Positions 16,904 through 25,462 of a DNA stretch of 43,041 bases are shown here, piece by piece. The notes below the pieces were generated by a model. It searched no databases. It was not told where the DNA came from and saw only the letters and a program-made list of their open reading frames with translations. The stretch is taken from the NCBI GenBank assembly GCA_023382055.1, contig JAMCQN010000172.1, positions 1 to 43,041 of the forward strand, written 5' to 3'. This DNA comes from Chloroflexota bacterium. GTDB taxonomy: Bacteria; Chloroflexota; Anaerolineae; J036; Brachytrichaceae. Within the stretch, counting starts at the first letter, position 1. Each line of letters starts with the position of its first letter. The position numbers and the translations under genes are program-made.

Positions 16904-19585
16904 TCACAGCATAGTCATGGGATCCACATCGACGATAAATTCACGTGGAATCTCCAGGTCTTCCAGTAACGCGCGCGGCGACAGGGTGCGCACGAATACC
17001 TGCCAGCGATGCCGGTTATTGCGCCGTGCAAAGTAAGCTGATGACGGCCCAATCACATCGCTGAGTTGAGGGACACGCCGGCGTAGCTGCCTTGCCAGCA
17101 TTTCGCACTTAAGCCGCGCCTGAGCCATATCTTCGTCATCGACTTCGAATCTCACCAATCTGACGTAAGGGGGCAGCCTGAGCATCTTGCGCTGCGCCAG
17201 TTCATAACGGGCAAAACCGCTCACGCTGTGAGTCGCCGCGAAATCGATCGCGGGATGTTCCGGATTGTAGGTCTGAACGATGACCCGACCAGCCAACAGG
17301 CTGCGCCCCGCCCGCCCTGCAACCTGTTCGATGAGATCGAAGACACGCTCCGCCGCCCGAAAATCCGGCAGGAAAAGGCCTACATCGGCCAGCACGACCC
17401 CCACCAGCGTCACCAATGGCAGGTCAAGGCCTTTTGCGATCATTTGCGTGCCGACCAGAACATCCGCCTGCTGGTGCACGAAACGCTGCAGCATCTGATC
17501 CGCGCTGGTACGGCCCGCTCCGCTGCTGGTGTCCTTATCCCATCGCACAACCCGCGCGCGCGGGAATTGTTCATGGATCGCCTGCTCGACTTTTTGTGTG
17601 CCGATGCCGATAAACCGGATGCGGGCATTGCCGCAGGCAGGACAACGCACCGGGACCTCCTCTACATGGTTGCACAGATGGCATTTCATACTGGACGCCG
17701 GAGGCCGTCTCCTGGCTGCAGGTTCACCCTCCGCCATCGGCTGATGATAGGTGAGAGGCATATCGTCATTCGGGCAGCGCAGGACGTGGCCGCAATCGCG
17801 GCAGATCACGCACGATGCGCTGCCGCGACGGTTCAGGAAGATGATGGCCTGCTCGCCTCTGGCAAGAGTCTCTGTCAATGCCGTCGAGAGCGCGCCGCTG
17901 AACATGCTGAGATTGCCGCCGCGCAGTTCCGCACGCATGTCGATGATCTGCACGTCGGGCATTGGCTGATACAACACGGTATCGGTTTCACGCTTAGCCG
18001 TGCTGTGCACGCCCATACGCGCTTCCTGATCGGCAATACGGCTGGCATGTCCGCGCACGCGGTTGGGCAACTCGAGGACGCGCAACTCACCTTCCTCTGC
18101 CATATGCCAGGCTTCCAGCGATGGCGTGGCGCTCCCGTAGATCAGGCTGGCGCCGCTCAGTGCGGCATATTGCTTCGCGACTCGACGCGCATCGTAATAA
18201 GGGGATGAGTTCTGTTTGTAGGACTGGTCGTGCTCTTCATCCAGGACAATGATCCCGACCTGCGGCAACGGAGCAAACAAAGCGGAGCGAGCTCCCACGA
18301 CAACCGGCAATGCCCCTGCGCGGATACGACGCCACGTGTCGTAACGTTCACCCGGCTTGAGCCGGCTATGTATGAGCGCCACCTTCCCCGGAAACCTGGA
18401 AAGAAATCGCCGCGCAGTCTGTGGCGTCAGGCTGATCTCGGGCACCAGGATCAATGCGCCGCGACCCTGGCGCAGCACTCTATCCACGGCGCGCATATAG
18501 ACTTCGGTCTTACCTGAGCCGGTGACACCGCGCAGCAGGAACTGATCCCGCGCAGCCTTGTTACCGTTGCCTCTGCGCGCAGGGGTGTTATCCGCTGCGG
18601 CAACCGAAATACTCGTTTCATCCAGGCGCATGTTCATGGCGGCGCTCACCTCTTCCCAGGCGCGCGCCTGATCGCCGGTCAGCGACGGTTCAGAAGTCAC
18701 CGCATAGTCGATATCGGCAAGTGGGTCGCGCCACCGCTCGGCATCGCCGAGGACGATGTAATCGCGCTGCGCCAGCCAGTCCAGATCCGCGCGAGTCGCG
18801 CCGGTTTCAGCCATGACCCATTCCGCCCAGGCGAGCCGATCGTGCTCGCGCAGAACCGACAAGACCGCCATGCGCCGCTGTAATGCGCTGGAGGGCTGGC
18901 GTTTGTTATCCGGGCTGCGCAACAGGTTTTCCAGAACGATCTCAAGCGTCGGGTCGGAGATAACCAGTTGCACCATCGTCGTGCGGCGGGGTTTTACCTT
19001 TACCGGTTCGAGGGTCGAACTGCGCGCGATGAAGCCTTCATCCACCAGCCGCTTGAGATCGCGCCGCCATCCTTTAGCCCCGCGCAGCGCAAGTTTCAAC
19101 TTGCCTTCTGTGAGTGAGCCTCGCTGCTGCAGAATGGCGATAATGCGACTGCGGACGTCAGTTGTAACCGGCAATGGGGCAGTCTGCTCCGCCGCCAGCG
19201 TATAAAGATAGGCGGAAGTGGGTGTGTAACCGGGCGGTATCATCAGGGCGCAGCATCGCCCGAGAGGGGCGCGATATTCCGCCGACATCCAGCGCGCCAG
19301 TTCAAGTTGCTGCGCATTCAGCGCCGCCTTTTCGTCCAGCAGCGAGTGAATCGGTTTGACAATGTAATCGCGCGCGACGGCGCCCGTTACGCCCGCTGCG
19401 CCAGCATCACTTTCATCAACACAACGCACCACAATGCCCGCCGTCAGGCGGTTGCGCAGGGGAACGATGACTACGATGCCGGCGCTGATCGCATGAAGGT
19501 ATTGCTCCGGCACACTGTAACTCAGCGTACCCACAACCGCGTCCGTCAGCGGCGCGACTTCGACGATTCGATTTACCCCTGGCAT
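16904..19585 (-). CDS. priA: Primosomal replication restart helicase PriA
   Basis: PriA loads the replicative helicase at abandoned forks. The 893-residue protein has the N-terminal 3'-DNA-binding domain (VGTLSYSVPE, VIVPLRNRLTAGIVV), a helicase domain with Walker A GVTGSGKTEVYMRAV and the DEEH box (VLDEEHDQSYKQ), and the paired zinc-binding cysteines of PriA (CVICRDCGHVLRCPND, CHLCNHVEEVPVRCPACG). The helicase C-terminal motifs follow as TQMIAKGLDLPLVTLVGV and EQVAGRAGRS. The ATG at 19585 is chosen over an upstream ATG at 19615: TATAGT (19598-19593) ends 7 nt before it, and the protein then starts at the usual place. It is divergent from the ubiD-acnX unit. Confidence 0.95.
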   Translation of the reverse strand: MPGVNRIVEVAPLTDAVVGTLSYSVPEQYLHAISAGIVVIVPLRNRLTAGIVVRCVDESDAGAAGVTGAVARDYIVKPIHSLLDEKAALNAQQLELARWMSAEYRAPLGRCCALMIPPGYTPTSAYLYTLAAEQTAPLPVTTDVRSRIIAILQQRGSLTEGKLKLALRGAKGWRRDLKRLVDEGFIARSSTLEPVKVKPRRTTMVQLVISDPTLEIVLENLLRSPDNKRQPSSALQRRMAVLSVLREHDRLAWAEWVMAETGATRADLDWLAQRDYIVLGDAERWRDPLADIDYAVTSEPSLTGDQARAWEEVSAAMNMRLDETSISVAAADNTPARRGNGNKAARDQFLLRGVTGSGKTEVYMRAVDRVLRQGRGALILVPEISLTPQTARRFLSRFPGKVALIHSRLKPGERYDTWRRIRAGALPVVVGARSALFAPLPQVGIIVLDEEHDQSYKQNSSPYYDARRVAKQYAALSGASLIYGSATPSLEAWHMAEEGELRVLELPNRVRGHASRIADQEARMGVHSTAKRETDTVLYQPMPDVQIIDMRAELRGGNLSMFSGALSTALTETLARGEQAIIFLNRRGSASCVICRDCGHVLRCPNDDMPLTYHQPMAEGEPAARRRPPASSMKCHLCNHVEEVPVRCPACGNARIRFIGIGTQKVEQAIHEQFPRARVVRWDKDTSSGAGRTSADQMLQRFVHQQADVLVGTQMIAKGLDLPLVTLVGVVLADVGLFLPDFRAAERVFDLIEQVAGRAGRSLLAGRVIVQTYNPEHPAIDFAATHSVSGFARYELAQRKMLRLPPYVRLVRFEVDDEDMAQARLKCEMLARQLRRRVPQLSDVIGPSSAYFARRNNRHRWQVFVRTLSPRALLEDLEIPREFIVDVDPMTML

Positions 19586-19592
19586 GTCAGTT

Positions 19593-19598
19593 ACTATA
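19593..19598 (-). promoter_or_regulatory. -10 element TATAGT, leaderless priA
   Basis: TATAGT on the minus strand ends 7 nt before the priA ATG at 19585. It lies close to the -35 of the oppositely oriented ubiD-acnX promoter (19609-19614), so the two could interfere. Confidence 0.5.
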
Positions 19599-19608
19599 GC
19601 AGGGCGGT

Positions 19609-19637
19609 TTGACATGCGCTAAAGGCCTTCATATACT
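19609..19637 (+). promoter_or_regulatory. Strong promoter of the ubiD-acnX operon
   Basis: A perfect TTGACA (19609-19614), 17-bp spacer and TATACT (19632-19637) are present. Transcription would start near 19644, about 48 nt before the ubiD GTG. Confidence 0.75.
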
Positions 19638-19640
19638 CTT

Positions 19641-19669
19641 TCTGCAGGAACGGTTATAACCGCCGCAGA
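19641..19669 (+). promoter_or_regulatory. Palindromic operator or leader hairpin
   Basis: The core is the perfect 12-bp palindrome CGGTTATAACCG (19651-19662), centred about 13 nt after the predicted transcription start. It is flanked by TCTGCaGG and CCGCAGA arms that extend the symmetry with small bulges. A repressor bound at this place would block initiation; alternatively, the RNA could fold. No regulator gene is adjacent. Confidence 0.55.
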
Positions 19670-19691
19670 ACAACCGAGCGAGAATACCAAC

Positions 19692-21020
19692 GTGTCACTG
19701 AGAGACTACATCCGGAAGCTGGACGCCCAGGGGAAGCTGGCGCATGTCAGCGCCCCGATATCGAAGAACTATGAGATCGCCGGCGTGCTCAAGAAACTCG
19801 AACCCAGACCGGTTCTCTTTGAGCATGTCGTCGAATCCTCATTTCCCGTAATCGGTAACCTGTTCTGCACGAAAGCTTCTTTTGCCGACTACCTGGGCAT
19901 CCAGGTCAGCCAGATCATCCCTGCCCTGGCGAATGCCATCGATCATCGCAGCGCCTGCCAGAAGGTCGCCGCCGGTCCGTGTCAGGAGGTGGTCATGGAG
20001 ATGCCCGATCTGGATCAGTTGCCCATACTGCGGCATTGTGTCAACGACGGCGGCAACTATGTCAGTTCGGGCGTGGTGATTGCCCATCATCCTGCACTCG
20101 GACAGAACGTTGACTTTCACCGCCTTATGCAATTCTCCCGGACGGAGATGGCCGCGCGGGTGGTTGCGCGGCGGCACTTCGATGCCTACCTCAAAGACCT
20201 GCAACAGGTCGATGTGGCTGTCTGCATCGGCAATCCGCCTTCCGTCCTCGCGGCTGCCGCTACTTCGGTGGCCTATGGCATCGATGAACTTGAGATTGCC
20301 AATGCGCTTGAGCCGCTCGAAGTTGTACACGCCAGGAGCGTAGACGTGCTGGTTCCTGCGCAATCCGAGTTCGTCCTGGAAGGCACGGTGTACTTCAATC
20401 GGCGGCACGCAGAAGGTCCGTTCGTCGATCTCACCGAAACACAGGATGTGGTGCGGGAGGAACCGGTCTTTGTCGTCAGAGTGATCACGCACCGCAAAGA
20501 TGCCATCTGGCAGGCGCTGCTGCCCGGGATGTCGGAGCATAAACTGCTGATGGGGATGCCCCGTGAGCCGACGATTTACAGGAAAGTGAACGAAGTTGTG
20601 CGATGCCTGGATGTCAACGTCGCGCCAGGCGGTTGCTCGTGGCTGCACGCCATTGTGCAGATCGACAAGCAAAATGAAGATGACGGCATGAAGGCCATCC
20701 AGGCTGCCTTTGCCGGTCACACCTCCTGCAAGCATGTTTTTGTTGTCGATAGGGATATCGATATCTACAATCCACAGGAAGTGGAATGGGCCATGGCAAC
20801 GCGCTTCCAGGGGGACACCCGTATGTTGATCAAGGACAAAGAACCTGGATCAAGCCTGGATCCCAGCGCAGAGCCCGGGACGCATCTCACCACCAAGATC
20901 GGTTTCGATCTCACAAAACCGCTGGCTGCCAGCGGCAAGACTTTCGACAGGGCGGCATTCCCTGAAGTCGACCTGAGCAGGTTCCTGGAAAAGGAAGAAC
21001 AACGTGGATCTCACAAGTGA
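19692..21020 (+). CDS. UbiD-family (de)carboxylase, prenylated-FMN type
   Basis: The 442-residue protein belongs to the UbiD/Fdc family, which decarboxylates unsaturated acids using prenylated FMN made by UbiX. Family features include the N-terminal LRDYIRKLDAQGKLAHV, FHRLMQF (His143, Arg144) with RRH at 160-162, and EGPFVDLTE at 241-249. In this last motif the second catalytic acid appears as Asp246. The archaeal-like EGPFVD form, and not the EGPFGE of E. coli UbiD, points to the branch next to trans-anhydromevalonate phosphate decarboxylases (inference). It starts with a GTG and overlaps the aconitase X large subunit gene by 17 bp. No ubiX is in the window. The substrate is presumably the product of AcnX. 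Confidence 0.85.
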   Translation: MSLRDYIRKLDAQGKLAHVSAPISKNYEIAGVLKKLEPRPVLFEHVVESSFPVIGNLFCTKASFADYLGIQVSQIIPALANAIDHRSACQKVAAGPCQEVVMEMPDLDQLPILRHCVNDGGNYVSSGVVIAHHPALGQNVDFHRLMQFSRTEMAARVVARRHFDAYLKDLQQVDVAVCIGNPPSVLAAAATSVAYGIDELEIANALEPLEVVHARSVDVLVPAQSEFVLEGTVYFNRRHAEGPFVDLTETQDVVREEPVFVVRVITHRKDAIWQALLPGMSEHKLLMGMPREPTIYRKVNEVVRCLDVNVAPGGCSWLHAIVQIDKQNEDDGMKAIQAAFAGHTSCKHVFVVDRDIDIYNPQEVEWAMATRFQGDTRMLIKDKEPGSSLDPSAEPGTHLTTKIGFDLTKPLAASGKTFDRAAFPEVDLSRFLEKEEQRGSHK

Positions 21021-22203
21021 AGAACAGGACATGCTGGCCGGCAACCAGGGTCGGGCGACACAGAAAGCCATGGAGATCCTGGTTGCACTGGGCCGCATTT
21101 ACGGCGCGGAACGAATGACCCCGGTCACTTCGGTGCAGGTCGCCGGGGTCAGCTATGACAACCTGGGTGAAGCCGGGCTCAGTTTCTTATCCGAGATGGC
21201 GGAAGGCGGCGGAAGAACTCGGGTTCTGACGACGCTGAACCCGGCGGGAATGGATCTGGAGAACTGGCAGGCATTGGGTATCAGCCCGGAGTTTGCTGAG
21301 GGCCAGGAGCGCGTCATCAACGCGTTCGGACGCATGGGTGTTATCACGACTTGCACGTGTACGCCGTACCTGACAGGGAACGTGCCGCACTTCGGCGAAC
21401 ACATTGCCTGGGCTGAAAGCAGCGCAGTATGTTATGCCAATTCGGTGATCGGCGCGCGCACCAACCGCGAGGGCGGCCCCAGCGCGCTGGCCGCCGCATT
21501 GACGGGGCGCACACCCTTGTACGGCTACCATCTCGATATACATCGGCGCGCCGGTGTGACGGTGCAGGTGCGCGGCCGCGTATCGAGCAATGATGAGTAC
21601 GGCGCCTTGGGCAAAGCCATCGGTCAAAAGCTCGAAGCAGCCGAAAACAAACCCGTAACCTATATCAAGGGCATCGATAGCGCGTCAGTGGATAACCTGA
21701 AATCCTTCTGCGCCAGCCTGGCGACCTATGGTGGAGCGGCGTTGTTTCATATGGAGGGCATCACGCCCGAAGCTGTTCAAATGCCCGAACTGCACGATGT
21801 CATCGATATTGCCCAGTCGGATATTGATTCCGCACTGAGTTCGATGAATGACGCCGCGAGCGAGGATGTCGATTTTGTCAGCCTGGGCTGCCCACACCTG
21901 TCGATCCGGGAGATCGCCCGCATTGCCAGCCTGTTGAAAGGGAAGCGGGTCACCAAGGAGTTCTGGATCACAACCGCGCGCCCGACGAAACAGATTGCCG
22001 ACATGATGGGGTACACGGCAGTCATCGAGGCCAGCGGCGCCAAGTTTGCCGCCGATACCTGCTGTGTCGTCGCACCCATCAAGGATCGCTTCCACGTCAT
22101 TGCGACGGACAGCGCCAAAGCCTGTTACTATGCCTATTCCAAAAACAAGTTCAAGACCGTTCTCAAACCATTTGATGACGTTGTCGCCGAGGCATTACGA
22201 TGA
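21004..22203 (+). CDS. Aconitase X large (catalytic) subunit
   Basis: This is the large subunit of the AcnX/DUF521 family, [4Fe-4S] or related cluster-dependent dehydratases. Known members act on mevalonate 5-phosphate (archaea) or cis-3-hydroxy-L-proline (bacteria). The likely cluster cysteines are in TCTCTPY (Cys117/119), SLGCPHLS (Cys296) and DTCCVV (Cys353/354). Other conserved blocks are HFGEHIAWAESSAVCYANSVIGARTNREGGP and the LYGYHLD stretch. It begins with GTG, has AGGAAG upstream, lies inside the 3' end of ubiD, and overlaps the small subunit by ATGA. The overlaps imply coupled translation of decarboxylase and dehydratase. Confidence 0.9.
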   Translation: MDLTSEEQDMLAGNQGRATQKAMEILVALGRIYGAERMTPVTSVQVAGVSYDNLGEAGLSFLSEMAEGGGRTRVLTTLNPAGMDLENWQALGISPEFAEGQERVINAFGRMGVITTCTCTPYLTGNVPHFGEHIAWAESSAVCYANSVIGARTNREGGPSALAAALTGRTPLYGYHLDIHRRAGVTVQVRGRVSSNDEYGALGKAIGQKLEAAENKPVTYIKGIDSASVDNLKSFCASLATYGGAALFHMEGITPEAVQMPELHDVIDIAQSDIDSALSSMNDAASEDVDFVSLGCPHLSIREIARIASLLKGKRVTKEFWITTARPTKQIADMMGYTAVIEASGAKFAADTCCVVAPIKDRFHVIATDSAKACYYAYSKNKFKTVLKPFDDVVAEALR

Positions 22204-22598
22204 TGTGGCGTGGACGTGTGATCTATAGCGGCTCGGTTACTGGTCAAGCCATCGTCACCCGCATGGGCATATCGTTCTTCGGCGGCGTTGACCCCGACAC
22301 CGGAATCGTTGTGGAACGAGGTCACGAACTGGAAGGCCAGTCAATCGCAGGGAAGATACTCGTATTCCCGACCGGCAAGGGTTCGACGGTCGGTTCTTAT
22401 ACGCTGTATCGATTGAAAGCAAACGGCAAGGCGCCGCTGGCGATCGTGAATCGTGAATGCGAGACCATTACCGCAGTTGGATGCATCATCGCCGAGATAC
22501 CGTGTGTGGATCATATCCCCGTTCAACAGGTCTCCTCCGGTATGCAACTCCGTATCGCGGTCGATGGCGAAGAGGCAGTCGTTGACACACAGCCGTGA
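22200..22598 (+). CDS. Aconitase X small (swivel) subunit
   Basis: This is the DUF126 swivel domain partner of AcnX, 132 residues. The hallmark loop GKGSTVGSYTLYRL (59-72) contains Ser62, the serine proposed as catalytic base in aconitase-type swivel domains. A following IVNRECETITAVGCIIAEIPCVD segment is also conserved. The gene overlaps the large subunit (ATGA), fitting a heterodimer with 1:1 expression. In some bacteria the two are fused as a single polypeptide, while here they are separate as in archaea. 233 bp without a gene follows before the first DUF362 gene. Confidence 0.9.
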   Translation: MMWRGRVIYSGSVTGQAIVTRMGISFFGGVDPDTGIVVERGHELEGQSIAGKILVFPTGKGSTVGSYTLYRLKANGKAPLAIVNRECETITAVGCIIAEIPCVDHIPVQQVSSGMQLRIAVDGEEAVVDTQP

Positions 22599-22831
22599 AG
22601 CGCGCGTGCTTCATGATGTCCACTCAATACGTATATCGGGGCGCCATAGTGTCGCGCGCATTCCCTGAACGGTGTTTTCTGTTATTTTGTCGGAGCCGGG
22701 TTCTGCCTGCTGGAAATGCAGATAATACCGATGTGTCAACGCGTAATGTTTCCATTTGCGTACAATCACTGGCATGCCCCGCAGAGCCGGGGCGTTGTGA
22801 AGTGTTTTTCGTGAGGAGTATGTAAACTGAA
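22599..22831 (+). promoter_or_regulatory. Intergenic region with hairpin, -10 and start-stop codon pair
   Basis: No gene is seen. A TACAAT -10-like box lies at 22761-22766. A GCCCCG/CGGGGC hairpin (6-bp stem, 22776-22793) follows it. AGGAGT precedes ATG-TAA at 22820-22825, six bases before the DUF362 ATG. The hairpin may end the upstream unit or regulate the next one. Confidence 0.4.
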
Positions 22832-24079
22832 ATGGCGTCAAATAAACCTGCGCACAAGGTACGTGCGGTTCATTGTGACTATCATGCAAGCGACGAGGAA
22901 GTGTATGAGGCTCTCAAACGAGCCACGGATCCGCTTGAGAAAGCCTGGGATAAGCTGAAAAAAGCCAAACGCATTGCGATCAAGTTCAACCAGGACAAGA
23001 TGCTGAAGCAGCTTGTCGTGTACGAAAACCATCGACAGCAACTGGTCAGCGACTCGGTCGCCCGCGCGCTGCTGCGTTTGTTGCGCGAGAAGACCAGCGC
23101 GGAGCTGTATTGCATCGATGTGAGTTTTTACCAGGTCTACTCGGGCGCAGAGAAGGACAGCACCACGAACATCAGACATGTGCTGAAAGAGTTCGATGTT
23201 GAATACGTCAACGGCAACGTGGGCGATGTCCACATGGTTTCCGTACCCGGCGGCGGGCTCATGTTCGACCAATACCCATTGCACCAGCGCGCCGTCGAAG
23301 CGGATGCGATGATCTCGGTGCAGAAGCTGAAGAATCATGCGTTCATGGGTGTCACCCTGTGCCTGAAGAACCTGTTCGGCCTGATGCCCACACAGCCGCT
23401 AGGCCGCCCGCGCTTTTACTATCACCATCTGGTGCGCATGCCTTACATGCTGGCGGATCTGGGCCGAATCTACAACCCGGCGCTGAACATCATCGACGGC
23501 CTGGTGGGTCAGGCCGGCGAGGAATGGGGGCGCGGCGACGAACCGCGCATCTGCAACACCCTGATCGCCGGCGATCAGGTCATAGCGACCGATGCGGTGG
23601 GCGCCTATCTGATGGGTCACGATCCGCAGTCGGACTGGTTGACTGAACCGTTCCACCGCGACCGCAACTCTCTGTTGTGCGCGGCGGAGGGAGGCTTTGG
23701 CACGGTGAATCTCGACGAGATCGACTGGCATTCCGAAGTCAAGGCGCCGGTCGGCAAGTTCTTCGCCAAGATTACCGACTCCCAGGAGACAGTCATCTCC
23801 TGGCGGCGAACCACCGCCGAACAGGCAATGTACTTCCTCGACCATCAGAAGGATCTGCTGCAGAAATATCCGGGAGAGTACATCCTGATGCAGATGGGCG
23901 AGGTGAAGTGGCATGACAAGAGCGGCGTGCTGGACCGCAGCCGGCGCATCCTGTCAGGCGACCACCCCGAGCAGGCGATGTGGTTCAAATACGTCGATCC
24001 TGAAGAGAAAGAGGCCGAACACTTCGAAGTCTATGAACGCACATTGAAGAAGATCAAGGAAATGCAGATATCCGCCTGA
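22832..24079 (+). CDS. DUF362 domain protein A
   Basis: This 415-residue DUF362 (PF04015-type) protein has no known reaction. Core motifs are KLKNHAFMGVTLCLKN (165-180), typical of the family's K-x-K-x-H core, the IIDGLVGQAGEEWGRGDEP loop (221-238) and ATDAVGAYLMGHDPQ (252-266). No ferredoxin-type CxxC cluster is visible, unlike many DUF362 proteins. No signal peptide or membrane segment is apparent, so it is probably cytoplasmic. It is a close paralogue of the next gene. Its location behind ubiD-acnX and before an enolase-family gene suggests a role in the same pathway (inference). The start is the ATG at 22832, preceded by a minimal ATG-TAA. Confidence 0.8.
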   Translation: MASNKPAHKVRAVHCDYHASDEEVYEALKRATDPLEKAWDKLKKAKRIAIKFNQDKMLKQLVVYENHRQQLVSDSVARALLRLLREKTSAELYCIDVSFYQVYSGAEKDSTTNIRHVLKEFDVEYVNGNVGDVHMVSVPGGGLMFDQYPLHQRAVEADAMISVQKLKNHAFMGVTLCLKNLFGLMPTQPLGRPRFYYHHLVRMPYMLADLGRIYNPALNIIDGLVGQAGEEWGRGDEPRICNTLIAGDQVIATDAVGAYLMGHDPQSDWLTEPFHRDRNSLLCAAEGGFGTVNLDEIDWHSEVKAPVGKFFAKITDSQETVISWRRTTAEQAMYFLDHQKDLLQKYPGEYILMQMGEVKWHDKSGVLDRSRRILSGDHPEQAMWFKYVDPEEKEAEHFEVYERTLKKIKEMQISA

Positions 24080-24162
24080 CCGTTCCGGATCCACGGCGCA
24101 TTCATTTGCGGAGTCCAGTGTGTCCTATACATACATGAAACGAGGTTAAAGGTTATTGCAAC

Positions 24163-25407
24163 ATGGCTGAAGTGAAATCGAACTACACAGTGCGCGCGGT
24201 CGGTTGCGACTATCGCGCCAGCGTCGATGAAGTCTATGCCGCGCTCAAACGAGCGACTGATCCGCTTGAAAAAGCCTGGGAGAGAATCGGCAAGGCCAGG
24301 CGTATCGGGATCAAGTTCAACCAGGACTGGGAACCCGAGAAGGTGATCTATCACATGGGGCATCGTCAGCAACTGGTCAGCGACGTTGTCGCGCGAGCCA
24401 CGCTGAGGCTGTTGCGCGAGCGCACCCAGGCAGAGCTGTTCGCCGTCGATGTCGGCGTGTCCGGCAAACAGAGTGAGCCGCGCAGCGCCATGACGACCAT
24501 CCTGCCGGTGCTGAATGAGTTTGGTGTGCCGTTCATCGATGGCCGCGAAGACGATGTCGTGTGGCAGAAGGCGCCGGGCGGCGGTCTCATGTTCGACGAG
24601 TATCCCCTGCCCCGCTCCACCATCGAAGCCGATGAGATGATCTCGGTGCAGAAACTGAAGAATCATGCATTCATGGGCATCACGTTGTGCATGAAAAACC
24701 TGTTCGGTTTGATGATGCTGCCTCCCAAAGGTCACACGCGCGCTTATTACCACCATCTGGTGCGCATGCCTTATATGCTGGCCGACCTGGGTCGCATCTA
24801 TAAGCCGGCGCTTAACATCATCGACGGGCTGGTGTGCCAGGCTGGCGAGGAATGGGGGCCCGGCGACCAGCCGCGCATCTGCAACACGCTCATCGCCGGT
24901 GATCACGTGGTAGCCACGGATGCCGTCGGAGCCTACCTGATGGGCCACAACCCACAATCGGACTGGCTCACTGAACCATTTCATCGCGATCGCAACTCTC
25001 TGCTGTGCGCCGCCGAAAGCGGGTTCGGCTCGGTGAACCTGGACGAGATCAACTGGTTATCCGAAGTGCAGAGCCCGGTCGGCAAGTTCTTTTCCAAGAT
25101 AACGGACTCGCGCGAGATTGTCTACAGTTGGCGGAAAACGACGGCAGAGCAGGGATTGTTCTATCTGGAACACAAGAAAGAACTGTGCGATAAGTATGCC
25201 GGCGAGTACATTTTGCTTCAGATGGGCGAAGTGAAATGGCATGACAAGACCGGCAACATCTGGGGCAGCCGCCGGCAGTTGTCCGGCGATCACCCCGATC
25301 AGGCAATGTGGCTCAAGTATGTCGATCCTGATGAGAAAGAGGGCGAACATTATGAGGTTTATGAGCGCACATTGAGCCACCTGCCGGAACCCTCGCACAG
25401 CAACTGA
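24163..25407 (+). CDS. DUF362 domain protein B (tandem paralogue)
   Basis: At 414 residues this is a tandem duplicate of the preceding gene. The central and C-terminal parts are nearly identical (KLKNHAFMGITLCMKNLFG, HHLVRMPYMLADLGRIY, ATDAVGAYLMGHNPQSDWLT, GEVKWHDK). The N-terminal third has diverged more strongly around residues 55-70 and 98-135 of both proteins. This suggests duplication followed by change in one surface or substrate site. It lies 83 bp after protein A and 55 bp before the enolase-family gene, all on plus. As in A, no Fe-S cysteine cluster is seen. Function is unknown; a heteromeric complex with A is possible. Confidence 0.8.
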   Translation: MAEVKSNYTVRAVGCDYRASVDEVYAALKRATDPLEKAWERIGKARRIGIKFNQDWEPEKVIYHMGHRQQLVSDVVARATLRLLRERTQAELFAVDVGVSGKQSEPRSAMTTILPVLNEFGVPFIDGREDDVVWQKAPGGGLMFDEYPLPRSTIEADEMISVQKLKNHAFMGITLCMKNLFGLMMLPPKGHTRAYYHHLVRMPYMLADLGRIYKPALNIIDGLVCQAGEEWGPGDQPRICNTLIAGDHVVATDAVGAYLMGHNPQSDWLTEPFHRDRNSLLCAAESGFGSVNLDEINWLSEVQSPVGKFFSKITDSREIVYSWRKTTAEQGLFYLEHKKELCDKYAGEYILLQMGEVKWHDKTGNIWGSRRQLSGDHPDQAMWLKYVDPDEKEGEHYEVYERTLSHLPEPSHSN

Positions 25408-25462
25408 CCGCACCGAAGCATCCCGGGCGCATCTTTCGCCCGGCGCGAAACAGGAGCATATT

